NCBI GenBank assembly: GCA_956465555.1
Contig: OY101129.1
Span: 558,001-622,000 of the forward strand
From: Nitzschia sp. pyKryTriq1
Taxonomy: Eukaryota; Bacillariophyta; Bacillariophyceae; Bacillariales; Bacillariaceae
Length of the DNA stretch: 64,000 nt
Reading direction: 5' to 3'
The position numbers and the translations under genes were made by a program. This document shows, piece after piece, positions 27,922 through 38,468 of the stretch. Position 1 is the first letter of the stretch; every line of letters begins with the position of its first letter. The notes under the pieces were generated by a model that was given only the letters and a program-made list of their open reading frames with translations, made no database searches and was not told the origin of the DNA.

Positions 27922-29829
27922 ATGGTGAATCCCGCGCCCGCCAGTGCCAGTGCCAATGCTTCGACCTCCGCGCAGCAGCAGCAGCAAAGTAGCCGACGCT
28001 CCTTTCAATTTTGGTGTTGCAACAGCAACACCAGCAGCAACAGCAACAATGGGCGTGTTGGTGGGGGTCGCTTTCAATTCCGATCCGATAATTTGTTTGA
28101 CACTGTGCTGGATACCGTGACTTGGGCCGTCGAGAAATTCGTCTTGATTTTGGGTCCTCTCTTGATTGGCTTTGCTTCCGCAATCATTGGTGGATTGAGT
28201 TGGACCTTTTTCACCATTTTGTTGCCCATGATTCAACACAAACATGCCGAAAGTCCATGGTCGTGGATGGTTGCTGTGGGCCATATTGCCATTGTGGTCT
28301 TTTTCTTGACGGAAATCATCTTCAATTATTACATGTGCGTCCGGACGCCCAACAAGGGTCCGAACTATGATGCTGTGGTGAGGGAATTGGCAGCCGCGAC
28401 CGATTTTGTTTTTCCCGAAACACCGCAAGAAGTCGAATCTTTTCGACGAGATTATGAAGCGCGCATGTCAATTCGAGTCCAACGGCGGCAACAGCGATCG
28501 ATTCAGGATATCGAAAAAGCACGAATACTATCGCAGTACCAGCAGCAGCAGCAACAACAGCAGCAACAACAGGATACCACAACCTCCACCACGGAAACGA
28601 CGAATCCCAAAAATGGAATCGTTGTAGACACCCTATCCATATCGAATGGATTGTCAGTCGCTGATAATGATACCTCTCCTTCTGCCACTTCTACGAATGG
28701 AGGAGGAGGAGGAGGAGGAGGAGTCAAGATTCGAAAGACGACGGCCGCTCACAAGCAACAGCAACACAAACAGCAGCAAGAGCAAAAGAAGAAAAATCAA
28801 CCATTGCCCTCCCCGCAACAAGTAAGGAATTGGATGCTCATGGCGCATGATGAGTGGGGATATTGTCAACGGTCCAAACAACCCAAACCTCCAAGATCCC
28901 ATTATGATCATGTCACCAAAACATTGGTTTTGTGTTTGGATCATTACTGTCCCTGGATGTTCAATGCGAGTACGTACACGATACACGCACACACGCGTAG
29001 TAGTAGTGGAGGACAAGAACGAACGAACGAATTGTTGAATGAATGAACGAATGCCTTCATCATCACGATGGAACGCACGCCAATGACTGACTGACTGACT
29101 GACTCACTCGCCGACGAGGACAACTCACACATTATTTTTTCTCTGTACTTTTTGCATTCGTGGCGTCCCTCCACATCCACACACAAAACAGTCGGATATT
29201 TCAATTACCGTTACTTTTGCAACTTTTTATGGTTCGTGGAATGCGGTATGATGTACGGTATGATTCTTTGCTATGAACCCTTTCAAAATACGACGGGAGT
29301 CTTGTACAAACAACAAGCGCAAGAATTCCGTCGGACGGGAGAATGGAAACATATATATCCCATGGTCCCCATCAATTCCGAACGTCTTCCTATATCATTG
29401 GCATTCATGTTGTGTTTGGCGGTGGGGATTGCGGTAGCGATGCTAGGAGGCTTTCATCTCTACTTGTGTTTGAGTGCCCAAACGACGATTGAATTTCATG
29501 GCAATTTCATGCATCGAAGAACGGCAAGACGGTTGAATAAAAAGTGGACGAATCCGTATAGTTTGGGCTGGCGAAGGAATTTTCAACAAGTGTTTGGGGC
29601 ACAACTCCCCTGGTGGAAGGCCATTTTGATTCCATCGAAACGAGAACCGGAATTTTTGCCCCTGCCCTTGCCAGGAGATTTAGGTCAACGGGCCCAATAC
29701 CGAAAGGGTACATGTCACACAGATACGGAAACAGAACTACTTCTTCTACTGAGTGGTGGTGGTAGTGGCGGTGCTGGTGTGAACAACCCCAACGCTGCAA
29801 CTTCTGTGAAAGGAGCCGAGAGTGTGTAG
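27922..29829 (+). CDS. DHHC-type S-palmitoyltransferase, DHYC variant (exons 27922-28969 and 29192-29829)
   Basis: Spliced length 561 residues. Two hydrophobic helices (about 68-100 and 110-135) precede a Gln/Gly-rich loop. The Cys-rich domain then contains DHYCPWMFNAIGYFNYRYF, with the catalytic DHYC at 340-343, and two more helices follow. The family transfers palmitate to protein Cys residues. The Cys-rich domain aligns without gaps to the usual pattern, but most zinc ligands are replaced: CxxC reads CQRS, HHC reads HYD, and NNC reads FNA. Yeast Akr1 also uses DHYC. The 222-bp intron (28970-29191, GTACGT...ACAG, phase 1) falls right after MFNA and holds ACTG and GAAC microsatellites. The start has a CACCATGG context. 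Confidence 0.83.
28970..29191 (+). other. intron inside the DHHC cysteine-rich domain
   Basis: 222 bp, GTACGT donor and AACAG acceptor, phase 1. It contains a (GACT)n run at about 29082-29105 and in-frame stops if retained. Confidence 0.8.
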
Positions 29830-29997
29830 TTTACGAATGGGGAGTAGCCGAAGTACAGTAGAGTGTATTCTTTGACTGCACTCTTGGCAACTACTATCAG
29901 AACCTACTGCTCTTCGTAGTAGAATAGAATCGCACATAGCAAATAATCAGATCCGTGCAAAATACAGTAGATGATAGGCAGTGCCGTAATTTTATTA

Positions 29998-30474
29998 TTA
30001 CGGCTTGAGATCCTTCCCATCCGGCCCCACGACGCCCTTTTGTAAGACTACGTTTCCATAGGGTCGTCGTTCGAGTGTCTGGACGACGGCAAAACAAGTC
30101 CTGGCTTCCTCGTAAAAGGCGAATCGTTCGATGGGACCAATGTTGACATCTGATGCATGCTCTAAGATGGCACGTTTGGATTCCGCCAAGACTTCTTCGC
30201 CCGCCGGTGGCAGTGCCAATCCTTCGGAAGGTGCCATGTACGTGACGGGCGTCTCGACAAAGTAATCCAATGGCAATACACTGCAAATTGCGGACAAGGC
30301 TTCGGGAAGGGAGGTAGTCAAAACGACACACTTTTTCGAGGTAGTCTTCGTAGCCACTTCGGCGGCGGGGAAATTGCAGTCACAAATCACCAACTTGTCA
30401 CCATGGCCCATGGACCGAAGGATATACAGCAAATCTGCCGTCAAAAGCGGGTCAAGGCCTTTCAGTAGTCCCAT
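29998..30474 (-). CDS. L-fucose mutarotase / RbsD-FucU family
   Basis: A 158-residue single-domain protein, the usual 140-155 length of RbsD/FucU. Seen: an opening LKGLDPLLTADLLYILRSMG, the active-site GHGDKLVICDCNFPA (His and Asp used for ring opening in the family), LDYFVETPVTYMAPSEG and the C-terminal FYEEARTCFAVVQTLERRPY followed by YGNVVLQKGV. FucU interconverts the anomers of fucose and related sugars, feeding salvage to GDP-fucose. The spacing of the motifs fits FucU better than RbsD. It is a compact gene with no targeting signal, divergent from the acyl-CoA synthetase gene. Confidence 0.9.
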   Translation of the reverse strand: MGLLKGLDPLLTADLLYILRSMGHGDKLVICDCNFPAAEVATKTTSKKCVVLTTSLPEALSAICSVLPLDYFVETPVTYMAPSEGLALPPAGEEVLAESKRAILEHASDVNIGPIERFAFYEEARTCFAVVQTLERRPYGNVVLQKGVVGPDGKDLKP

Positions 30475-31056
30475 ACTTGACTATTCTTGTACTGTTGTGT
30501 CTGTTTAGTAGAGAGACGTATCGAACGAAGAAAGGGATGATACAGCGGTTATACAATTGAACGAAGGACGAAGGATGCCATACTGTAGCACAACAATAAC
30601 ATCATCGCATCATCGTGCTCTCGGACCTCGGAGACAAAGGAAAAGATCCCTCTTCTCGCACCATCTCGCGTCGCGTTGTCGGATGGAACAAAGATCGCGG
30701 CTATGACGCATACTTCTCTCGGATCCTTTTAGCGTCACAAAAACTACAGTACCGGTACCTGGTACTCGTACGACGAGCGACGAGTTCGAATAAGCACGAC
30801 TCTGAGGGTCGTGACTCGACTTATTGGTGAACCTAATTTTTTGATATGCCCTTCGGATTATTCCCAGGAACCGACCGACCGTCATCAACAAACCCAAAGA
30901 GCGAGAATGGCGAAGCTCATGCTATCACACGCAAAAACGCGGCGCAGAGCGGTCGGTATCTTCTCGCTCTTCTTTTTTATGGGGATTCGCATCGCACAAT
31001 CTGACTGTCAGCGATGTTGTTGACACAAACTTTGCATCAACACTTTTAACTCTACC
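30475..31056. promoter_or_regulatory. divergent intergenic region
   Basis: 582 bp between the fucose mutarotase and the acyl-CoA synthetase. It holds a GTACCGGTACC cluster at 30749-30775 and a GAGGGTCGTGACTCG-type inverted motif near 30800-30820. No gene is supported. Confidence 0.4.
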
Positions 31057-33352
31057 ATGCTCGATAAAATCGGATACGTTCTGGCATTGCCGGTCTTTAT
31101 TTTGGACGTTATCCTGTACCTCGTCTCCTTCATACTGTTTGGCACTGCTGCTGCGAAAAAGAAAGAAAGCAAGAAAACCAAAGACGGTCTTTACAGTGTC
31201 ACTCGTGGGAACGCCACAAAGACGCATGGAGCTCCGCGGAGTTCCAGCAATGCAGAACTCTTGGAAACATTTGAAGATTGCCAGACAATTTATGAGATGA
31301 TTCAAGCCTCTATTCAGAAATATGGTGCTGGTCGTGTGGCTATGCAAAATCGAAAGTTTGTGGGCTTGAAAAAGCTCAAGGAATCGGATCGATTTACGAC
31401 CAAGGTATTTGACGACAAAGCAGGATTTGAGACAATCACTTATCAGGAACTTGGTAGGATGCTAAAGAACTTTGGTGCTGGTCTTCGTGAACTTGGCATG
31501 GCGCCGATCCCTCCACACGACCCCGACGACTTTGAAAATGTCAAGGGAGAATTCAAGATGGTGATTTTTGAAGATACCTGTGCCCAGTGGACGATTGCAC
31601 TCCATGGTGCACTTTCGCAGAGTATGACCGTGGCGACATGCTATGCAACTTTGGGTCATGACGCGGTCGTATCGGCTGTGCAAGAAACGGATGCAACGGC
31701 ATTATTTGTGAACTGGAAGCATGTGGAGGCATTTGCCAAGAAAGCCAGTGAGATGCCATCCCTCAAGGCTATCATTGCATCTACAAATGAAATGCCCCAG
31801 GACGCAAATATTTACAGCCCTCCAAAAAACAGCAAGTTGAAAGTCATCACTTTTGATCAAGTGGTGGAGAATGGGAAGGAAAATTCGTACGACGTGATGC
31901 CACCCAAGGTACGTGGGACCCATTTTTTCAATCTGGAGTCCGAAAGATAGTTCATCTCCCACCCCTCAGTCTCATGCTTATGTCAACGTTTTGTGCACGT
32001 AGCCTTCAGATATCGCTGTCATCATGTATACCAGTGGCTCGACAGGGAAGCCAAAGGGAGTCATGATGCGCCACTCAAATCTCGTCTCTGGAATTTCTGG
32101 AATGATTACCAACGTCCACCTTCGTCCAGGCCAAGAACAATTTGTTTCATATCTGCCACTGGCGCACATCTTGGCTCTTCAAATTGAAAACGTCATGTTG
32201 AGTATCGGTGCGACTTTGTGTTACACTGATCCGCGAGAAATGTCGAAATCCTTGAGCATGTTTACTCCCACAGTCTTTGCTGGCGTACCCAAGGTATACG
32301 AGATGCTCAAGGCAGGCTTGGAAAAGAAACTCCAGAGCGGACCAGCCGCCCTCCGAATGGCGTATGAAACGTTGTTGGATTGGAAAATATTTGTCTTGAA
32401 AATGGGTTTTGACACACCCGTCTCGAACAAATTCTTTGATCTCATTGCGAAAAAGTTATTCGGCGGCCGACTTCAATTCGCCGTGACAGGCGGTGGCCCC
32501 ATGGGAGGTAGTCTTCACTACTTTGCTCGAGCGGTATTCAACTGCCCTGTGATCCAAGGATATGCCTTGACGGAAACATGCGTCGGAGGTTGTTTCCAAG
32601 CACTTGAAGATACTCGTATTGGTGTCGTTGGCCCCCCGGTACCATGTGTCGAGGTCATGCTGCAAAGTGAGCCTGAATTCAAGGATACCAATGGGAATGC
32701 GTATCTACATACCGACACCAAGGGAAGCAAGGGAGAAGAGGTCTTGGGCCGAGGGGAAATTTGCATGAGAGGTCCGTGTATTTCGGTCGGCTACTACAAA
32801 AATCCCGAAAAGACCAAGGAAGAGTTCGATCCCGAGGGATTCTTCCACACAGGAGATATTGGGCAATTTACCAAAGACGGCGTCATCCAAATCATTGATC
32901 GCAAGAAAAATCTTGTCAAGCTCAAGGGTGGCGAGTACGTTGCTGTTGAAGCTATGGAGACTGCCTTTACCGCATCCAAGTATGTGAACGCCCTTTGCGT
33001 GGTGGCCAATGGCGACTTGGATGGTCCACTAGCGATTGTTGTGACCGAAAACGGTGCACTCAAAAGGTGGGCCAAGGAGCAAGGACTATCAGGTACTAGC
33101 GCAGAAGAGTTGTCTTCCAGCAAGCAAGCCAGAGAAGAAGTCATCAGTAGCATGGTCGCCGAAGGAAAACGAGCTTGTTTGACAAGCTTGGAGTTGCGCA
33201 TCAAGGACTGTTGCCTAATTACAGACGACGAATGGAAACCTGGTCATGGCATGACCGCATCAATGAAATTGGATCGAAAGTCCATCTTCAAGATCCACGA
33301 GAAGGAACTGCGTGACATGTACAAGAGACAAGGCGTGATCATTTCCGATTAA
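31057..33352 (+). CDS. long-chain acyl-CoA synthetase, ACSL3/4-like (exons 31057-31908 and 32003-33352)
   Basis: Spliced product of 733 residues. The N-terminus is a membrane anchor (VLALPVFILDVILYLVSFILF). The adenylation domain shows the AMP-binding loop YTSGSTGKPKGVMM near 293, PLAHILALQIEN, VTGGGPMGGSLHYF, GYALTETCVGGCF, and the hinge/ACSL motif region FFHTGDIGQFTKDGVIQIID with RKKNLVKLKGGEYV. The enzyme makes fatty acyl-CoA from free fatty acid, ATP and CoA on ER or plastid-associated membranes. The 94-bp intron (31909-32002, GTACGT...GTAG, phase 0) lies a few codons before the P-loop; joining gives MPPK-PSDIAVIMYTSG. Length and anchor fit the animal ACSL3/4 clade. Confidence 0.92.
31909..32002 (+). 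other. intron of acyl-CoA synthetase gene
   Basis: 94 bp, GTACGT donor, CACGTAG acceptor, phase 0; includes a stop in the exon 1 frame. Confidence 0.85.
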
Positions 33353-33495
33353 GGAATGCTGCAATTGGACATGGCCAAACCACGTACCCGGTCATTCCTG
33401 GAATCATTCAAATTCCATGCTTTGACGCGAGCGTTATACGCTTTAGGCTCGGTGCCTTCCCAAGTAGCTCCAATACATATATAGTTCTTGATTAA

Positions 33496-34428
33496 TCACA
33501 AGTCATCGTATCCAATGGTTTTGAGATAAATCCCAATGGTTCGTTGGAGTGCGGCCATGGTGGGTACCGTCATGCGTTCCACAAAGTATCCATCCGAGCT
33601 GACGATGTACACGGTCAATCGATCCGTCGGCAAATCGACCTGGACGATTTCCCCACGATGATTCTTGCTGGCGGCTCCACTCCTTGGTCGAATGGACGTT
33701 AAATGTTGTACCCATGGATGCGTCTCGATGGCGGATTCTTCTTCCAAAATGACAACTTTGGAATCATCTCGGATTTTGATATGCACTCCTTCTCCCACGT
33801 CAATCGGAAGAATGACAAATTCCACCTTTGGCGTAAATTTCGAATGCAGTGTCTCCATCATTTCGTAGTAATAAAAGGCCATACCTGGAAGCATGGGCAG
33901 TATCGCAATCACTGTCACATGCCCTTCAAATCGATCCGCGTCTATGCGTTTTCCTTGAAAGGTACGAAGAGTCATTCCTGCATCCCATAGTGCATCTGGA
34001 TTGTCCTCCGCCGTCCCCTTCATGCCTTCTTGTTCCAAATACTTGGTACACATGGCGGGACACTGCAAATATGCATGCGAAAAGATATCGGATTGACAAT
34101 GCGTCAAAATGGAACGACAGTCTTTGCGAATATCGGTATCAAAGGGGGCCAGCAATTGGCGCTTCGTCTTGTCATCTTGATTAGTAGCTTTTTCATAGAC
34201 ATCCAAATTCTCCACGGACGGTTGGGGATATGAACTGCTTCTACTCCGAGTAGTGTCGCTTGTACGGTCGTCTCGTTTGCGCGGTGGTGGTGGAATATCT
34301 TGTTGCTGGGCTTGCGAGAATTCGGCGGTGATGAGGATGAGGATGACGATGACGAGGAGAGGAAGTGACAGTAAGAACTGGACGCTTGGTCTCTTATAAT
34401 AACAATTGGTGTACCCTTGGAATGCCAT
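33496..34428 (-). CDS. secreted thioredoxin/GPx-like protein without catalytic Cys, paralogue 3
   Basis: A 310-residue member of the same family as 15221-16042 and 16422-17237. It has a signal anchor (FLLSLPLLVIVILILITAEF), an added Pro/Arg/Ser-rich spacer, then the Cys segment C-x6-C-x11-C-x3-C ending in CPAMCTKYLEQEG. The core shows FEGHVTVIAILPMLPGMAFY at the redox loop, EFVILPIDVGEG, KVVILEEESAIETHPWVQHL and the late strand LTVYIVSSDGYFVERMTVPT. The last motif, (V/I)SSDG-x-(F/L)-(V/A)ER, is shared by all three proteins and is the best family mark. The catalytic Cys is missing here as well. It is convergent with the acyl-CoA synthetase gene. Confidence 0.68.
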   Translation of the reverse strand: MAFQGYTNCYYKRPSVQFLLSLPLLVIVILILITAEFSQAQQQDIPPPPRKRDDRTSDTTRSRSSSYPQPSVENLDVYEKATNQDDKTKRQLLAPFDTDIRKDCRSILTHCQSDIFSHAYLQCPAMCTKYLEQEGMKGTAEDNPDALWDAGMTLRTFQGKRIDADRFEGHVTVIAILPMLPGMAFYYYEMMETLHSKFTPKVEFVILPIDVGEGVHIKIRDDSKVVILEEESAIETHPWVQHLTSIRPRSGAASKNHRGEIVQVDLPTDRLTVYIVSSDGYFVERMTVPTMAALQRTIGIYLKTIGYDDL

Positions 34429-34966
34429 GTCGTCTCGTCCTCAAGAGCTTCGTATTACGAGTTGCAATCGTGGAGTAGTCTACTGCTGCTACTGTGCGGT
34501 CAGTATTATGTCATCTGCTTCGTCCAGTCACATGCAGTTTTCCAACAGATCGTGATCGTGGCGGCTGTGCGTGAGTCCGTTCTGTATTTTATGATGTTGA
34601 TGTGATGGTCGAAAAAAAAGCCAAACTAATAATTTTTTATCTGGAAAGGCGCACCAAAAAGAGGGAGTCGAATGTGTCAAGACAATGGCGTCATCATGTA
34701 GAGTGCTAGTATGTAGTCGTACATAGTAAAGCAGCAAACTGTATACTCTCTACTAGTAGTAGAGCACCGTCACGAGGACCCACGACGCGGCTCTCGCGAT
34801 ACGGCCGTAGTACTAGGTACTGCCTGCTGCCTTCCACCAGGAGCTAGTAGATATACTCCAGAGTAGCTGCTGCTGGTCCTCGTCCTGCTGGTGCCTTCTT
34901 CCTCCTCTACTAGTAGATTGACGAGTAGTAGGAGTACTACCACGTAGCTCGTCTACTAGTACTACT
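34429..34966. other. intergenic with CTACTAG-type repeats
   Basis: 538 bp. It holds many CTACTAGTAG and GTAGTAGAG units (34740-34980) that run on into the 3' end of the next gene, plus a T-rich stretch at 34615-34640. No gene is seen. Confidence 0.5.
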
Positions 34967-36082
34967 CTACCGTAGTAGTAGAGCACTACCATCACGACGC
35001 CGCTCAGTCGTGTAGTACTGGCTGCTGCTCCTCCTTCTTCTACTACTACGGAGAGGTTCTTGGCTGATAGTACTATTGCCGTTTGGAAAATCGCAATTGG
35101 ATCCAGATCCAAGCATCCTGGAATAAAAGAAAATCTGTTTTGCCTGCGGATCTTCCATGGCATAATCACAGCAGCAACCTACTCCGCCGAGTCTTGGAAA
35201 GTCGTTGTACCGAGGCACATTGTTCAAATTTATTTCTCGTAGTAACAACGTCGAGAAGCTCTTGAGCTCTGTTGGCAAGGCATCGTAGGCATTCTTATAG
35301 ATGGAGGTTCCCAAATGAGAATGCAACTTAACCGTCTTGTGATAGTATCCAAGCAAGAGATCCAATACATTTGAAAAGACGTCATGTCCCTGGGTGGCGA
35401 ACAAAAATGACATCGCGAGTCCTTGATTGTCATATTGAACAGACGACACAAAGGTAATGTTGTCGTTTGGAGGAATATATGGCACAACGACTTGCATGTC
35501 ATTATCCGTATAAAGCCCTCCTCGCAGTTTCAAGGCAGCGGTTCGACAGATATCCGAACGGTACGGTCCGACTGTTTCGTTTTGATAAAAAAATAGTAAT
35601 TCAGGTTTCGTGGCATTGATTGCTTCCACGCAGGCCTGGTGGCCATAAAAATAAACTGGCGCGTTGGAATCGTTCCAAGCCTGTCGAAAGAGGCGAATGG
35701 TGTGATTAACGTTGGCAATGACATGAGGTTCCATTTCGTGGATACCCGAATACCGCGTGTCGACAAAGATAAAATGTCGCGGAATCGTATGCCGTGGTTC
35801 TTGCTTTTGCTTTTGCTTCTGGTTTCCCCCGGGCCACCAGTCCTGCAACGATGAGGACGACGTTGTTGCTAGATGGGGAAGAACGCTTCTTTCATCCATG
35901 GATGCTGTTAGTGGTAGGCGTGAGATGACATGATCGGAAGAGGTCAGGCCCCGTATTACTAGTACAGCACAGCCCCATAAGATTATGGCTGCTATTGTTG
36001 TTGTTGTTGCTGCTGCTGCTCTAGCTGGCCACCACCAGGAGGAACCGCGACGTCGAAGACCGACTTTTGTCTCAAGTTTCAT
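34967..36082 (-). CDS. DXD-motif glycosyltransferase (Gly_transf_sug type)
   Basis: A 371-residue type II membrane protein: a basic cytosolic tail, one helix (about 23-42, TTTIAAIILWGCAVLVIRGL), a stem with a Lys/Gln run, and a catalytic domain with IPRHFIFVDTRYSG, RLFRQAWNDSNAPVYFYGHQ, and the donor motif SDICRTAALKLRGGLYTDND, where DND is the metal-binding DXD. The pattern is that of OCH1/alpha-1,4-GlcNAc transferase-like sugar transferases of the Golgi. The last 40 residues (Arg/Ser-rich, SSRRRRSSSQYY) are coded by CTACTAG-type repeats and may be an acquired tail. The frame begins at a TTG; the ATG at 36082 is used. Acceptor unknown. Confidence 0.75.
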   Translation of the reverse strand: MKLETKVGLRRRGSSWWWPARAAAATTTTIAAIILWGCAVLVIRGLTSSDHVISRLPLTASMDERSVLPHLATTSSSSLQDWWPGGNQKQKQKQEPRHTIPRHFIFVDTRYSGIHEMEPHVIANVNHTIRLFRQAWNDSNAPVYFYGHQACVEAINATKPELLFFYQNETVGPYRSDICRTAALKLRGGLYTDNDMQVVVPYIPPNDNITFVSSVQYDNQGLAMSFLFATQGHDVFSNVLDLLLGYYHKTVKLHSHLGTSIYKNAYDALPTELKSFSTLLLREINLNNVPRYNDFPRLGGVGCCCDYAMEDPQAKQIFFYSRMLGSGSNCDFPNGNSTISQEPLRSSRRRRSSSQYYTTERRRDGSALLLR

Positions 36083-36452
36083 TGCTGTTTTCTTGCTGAT
36101 CGTCTGGTCCAATGTTCAATCCTTGTAAGCGATGTGTGTTTCGATAATTTCTTTCGTACTGTACAACGTCGAACATTGGAATTGGCGCAGAGCCATACTA
36201 CTGAATGCTGTTTGTACCTGCGATGGTATTGCTAGCTGCTACTAAAGGTACCAGTCAGTTCTCGTACAGTACAAGTACCGGTACAGGTACCGGTACCGCG
36301 GTACCGGTACCAGGTACCGTACCCCACTGGTAATCGCACCAAATCTGCTCGCAACACGTCGGTCGTCCAACGCTCGCGCACCGCAAAATTTCACATTTCC
36401 GTCTGTTGTCTTCCGCGTGCAAAAAGGTCTACATACTGTACTGTTCCGGTAT
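36083..36452. other. intergenic with GTAC palindrome cluster
   Basis: 370 bp ending at the retroelement. 36240-36325 is one of the densest runs of GGTACC and ACCGGTAC in the window; nearly all of it is self-complementary. No gene. Confidence 0.5.
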
Positions 36453-36612
36453 TGGCCACCCCCAACGAACGAAGGACAGACAAGAAGTCGAACGAACACC
36501 CAAACCCGAAACCGATACCAAGAGAGACGACCGATGAACCTCATAAGATCATCGAGTCAACCTCGGTATCGCAAATCCCAACTTCGGAATTCTAGATTAA
36601 TTAGCTTTAAAA
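36453..36612 (+). repeat. split direct repeat A1 (second copy A2 at 37446-37605)
   Basis: 160 bp, starting TGGCCACCCCCAACGAACG and ending TTAATTAGCTTTAAAA. The copy at 37446-37605 has the same length and shows no difference on inspection. Confidence 0.9.
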
Positions 36613-37250
36613 GCAACTTTCAAACCATTCAATGGCGCAACCTAGTAACCCGAAGTGGAAGGATTTCCTCCAGGAGCGGATCCAACAGGAAGGATCATGG
36701 GCGAAGGCGAAATCGGAAGGGCCACTCGACAATCTCGAACCGACGAACAACACAACAACCGAAACGATGAAGCTCGAGGTAGCAGCCTCAGGTGGAGACG
36801 CCACAATGTTGGTAGCCTTGAACGAAGGAGAAGTCAAATTCGTCCACAACATTACCTTGGCGAAGACCCAAGAGGGCTTCGTCTTGGTAACCTCTGCACA
36901 GTCGGGACCGTCCCAAACCGGTTGAGAATCACGAGCCATATCGTACTGGAATCGATCAGAGATCTCTGCCGACTATACGGCGGAAAGAAGACATTCGGAT
37001 TTGACCCTGAAGAAATTGGGAACAAGTCACTACGGTCAGGCGCCGCCATGGCCCTAGCACTTAGCCAACGGAACTACTCAGAAATGAAGATCATGATTTT
37101 GGGGCGGTGGAGATCCAACGCATTCATGGCGTACATCAGACCCCAGATCATCGAACTCACAAGCAACCTCGCTGAGGACATGGTCGACCTTTCAGGAACC
37201 GACGCGAACAACCAAGGCGACGAGATGAGGCTGGATTTCTAGTTCAATGG

Positions 37251-37445
37251 CCGCCCGCCATCCCTTCACACCTTGACAAGGACGAGGCAAGGAGATGTAC
37301 CCAAGGGTATCCCCGAGAGAGGACGATCCTGCTACGCAAATCGGAATCGATCAGGGGCATAGGCCAACGAATTATTTCACTAACAGTACTATACCATCGG
37401 TCTACAGTGTCCGAGAGAGTTGAGGGTTTGTTGGCGCCTGCGCCA
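37251..37445 (+). repeat. split direct repeat B1 (second copy B2 at 37608-37802)
   Basis: 195 bp, starting CCGCCCGCCATCCCTTCAC and ending GTTGGCGCCTGCGCCA. B1 abuts A2, a junction like that of the circular intermediate of this class; B2 closes the element. Confidence 0.9.
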
Positions 37446-38069
37446 TGGCCACCCCCAACGAACGAAGGACAGACAAGAAGTCGAACGAACACCCAAACCC
37501 GAAACCGATACCAAGAGAGACGACCGATGAACCTCATAAGATCATCGAGTCAACCTCGGTATCGCAAATCCCAACTTCGGAATTCTAGATTAATTAGCTT
37601 TAAAAACCCGCCCGCCATCCCTTCACACCTTGACAAGGACGAGGCAAGGAGATGTACCCAAGGGTATCCCCGAGAGAGGACGATCCTGCTACGCAAATCG
37701 GAATCGATCAGGGGCATAGGCCAACGAATTATTTCACTAACAGTACTATACCATCGGTCTACAGTGTCCGAGAGAGTTGAGGGTTTGTTGGCGCCTGCGC
37801 CAACCGGTACGAACGCTGTATTCGTACCGGTCCGTTCAGTGTGTACAGGGGTGTACTAAAGTACCGCAGTACCAGGTACAGTATCGGTACCAGGTACCGG
37901 TACAAGATATTAGTCTACCGGGTACGTTTGCGCGTACATACTGGCACTGCGTACACACACAGTACTGTAGATTATTGAGAGATTGTGTCTGTCCGTCACC
38001 CCAAACGGCTCATCATTTTCATGTCATTGCTGCCGAAGCATCATCATGTTTTGTTATTTTTTCATTTAT

Positions 38070-38085
38070 GGTGGCGTACTAAAAA
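38070..38085 (+). repeat. left terminal inverted repeat of the transposon (right copy 42152-42167)
   Basis: GGTGGCGTACTAAAAA is the exact reverse complement of the right end. TTAT stands immediately outside both ends. Confidence 0.85.
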
Positions 38086-38468
38086 ATATGGGCAGAAAAG
38101 GACTGAATTAGTGTTTCCTGTAGAATCCGGTACTCAAACGTACACGACTGGATCGCAATCTCGCCGAACTAGATAGCCAATTTCGGCGAGCTACTTGGAT
38201 GCATTATATGTGTCAGACGTTAATGTTGCGCATGCAATACTTTTTACTTAGACTGTGTAGATGGTAACTTTTGACTGTTTGGAGAGTTTCCGCACCTTCA
38301 ACGGAAACCTAGTGCCTAGGTAGTCATTTTGTCCTAAATAGCCGGTTTCTAGCCTTCCTAACTTTATACAGACATGAGGAAGTGCGGAACTTTCGGAAAC
38401 TAGGCGAAGTTAACGTCCCTGGCATATATAGAGTAGACTAGTAATGAACTTCTTTCATGTGGGATACT

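Larger units (their letters stand above)
36453..37802 (+). mobile_element. DIRS/Ngaro-like tyrosine-recombinase retroelement, reduced fossil copy
   Basis: A 1350-bp element with the split direct repeat layout known for PAT/Ngaro elements: A1, internal part, B1, A2, B2. A is 160 bp and B 195 bp, and the two copies of each look identical by eye. The internal part (36613-37250) codes a stretch with the tyrosine-recombinase signature SLRSGAAMALALSQ followed by ILGRWRSNAFMAYIRPQI, like the C-terminal catalytic region of DIRS recombinases. The internal part is far shorter than a full element needs, so the copy is broken and non-autonomous. Identical repeats suggest a recent arrival. No target duplication is seen, as expected for recombinase-driven insertion. 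Confidence 0.72.

Noticed and set aside
36242-37537. Two minus-strand frames with the same 30-residue start
   Set aside because: They are antisense readings of the two copies of repeat A of the retroelement, not genes.
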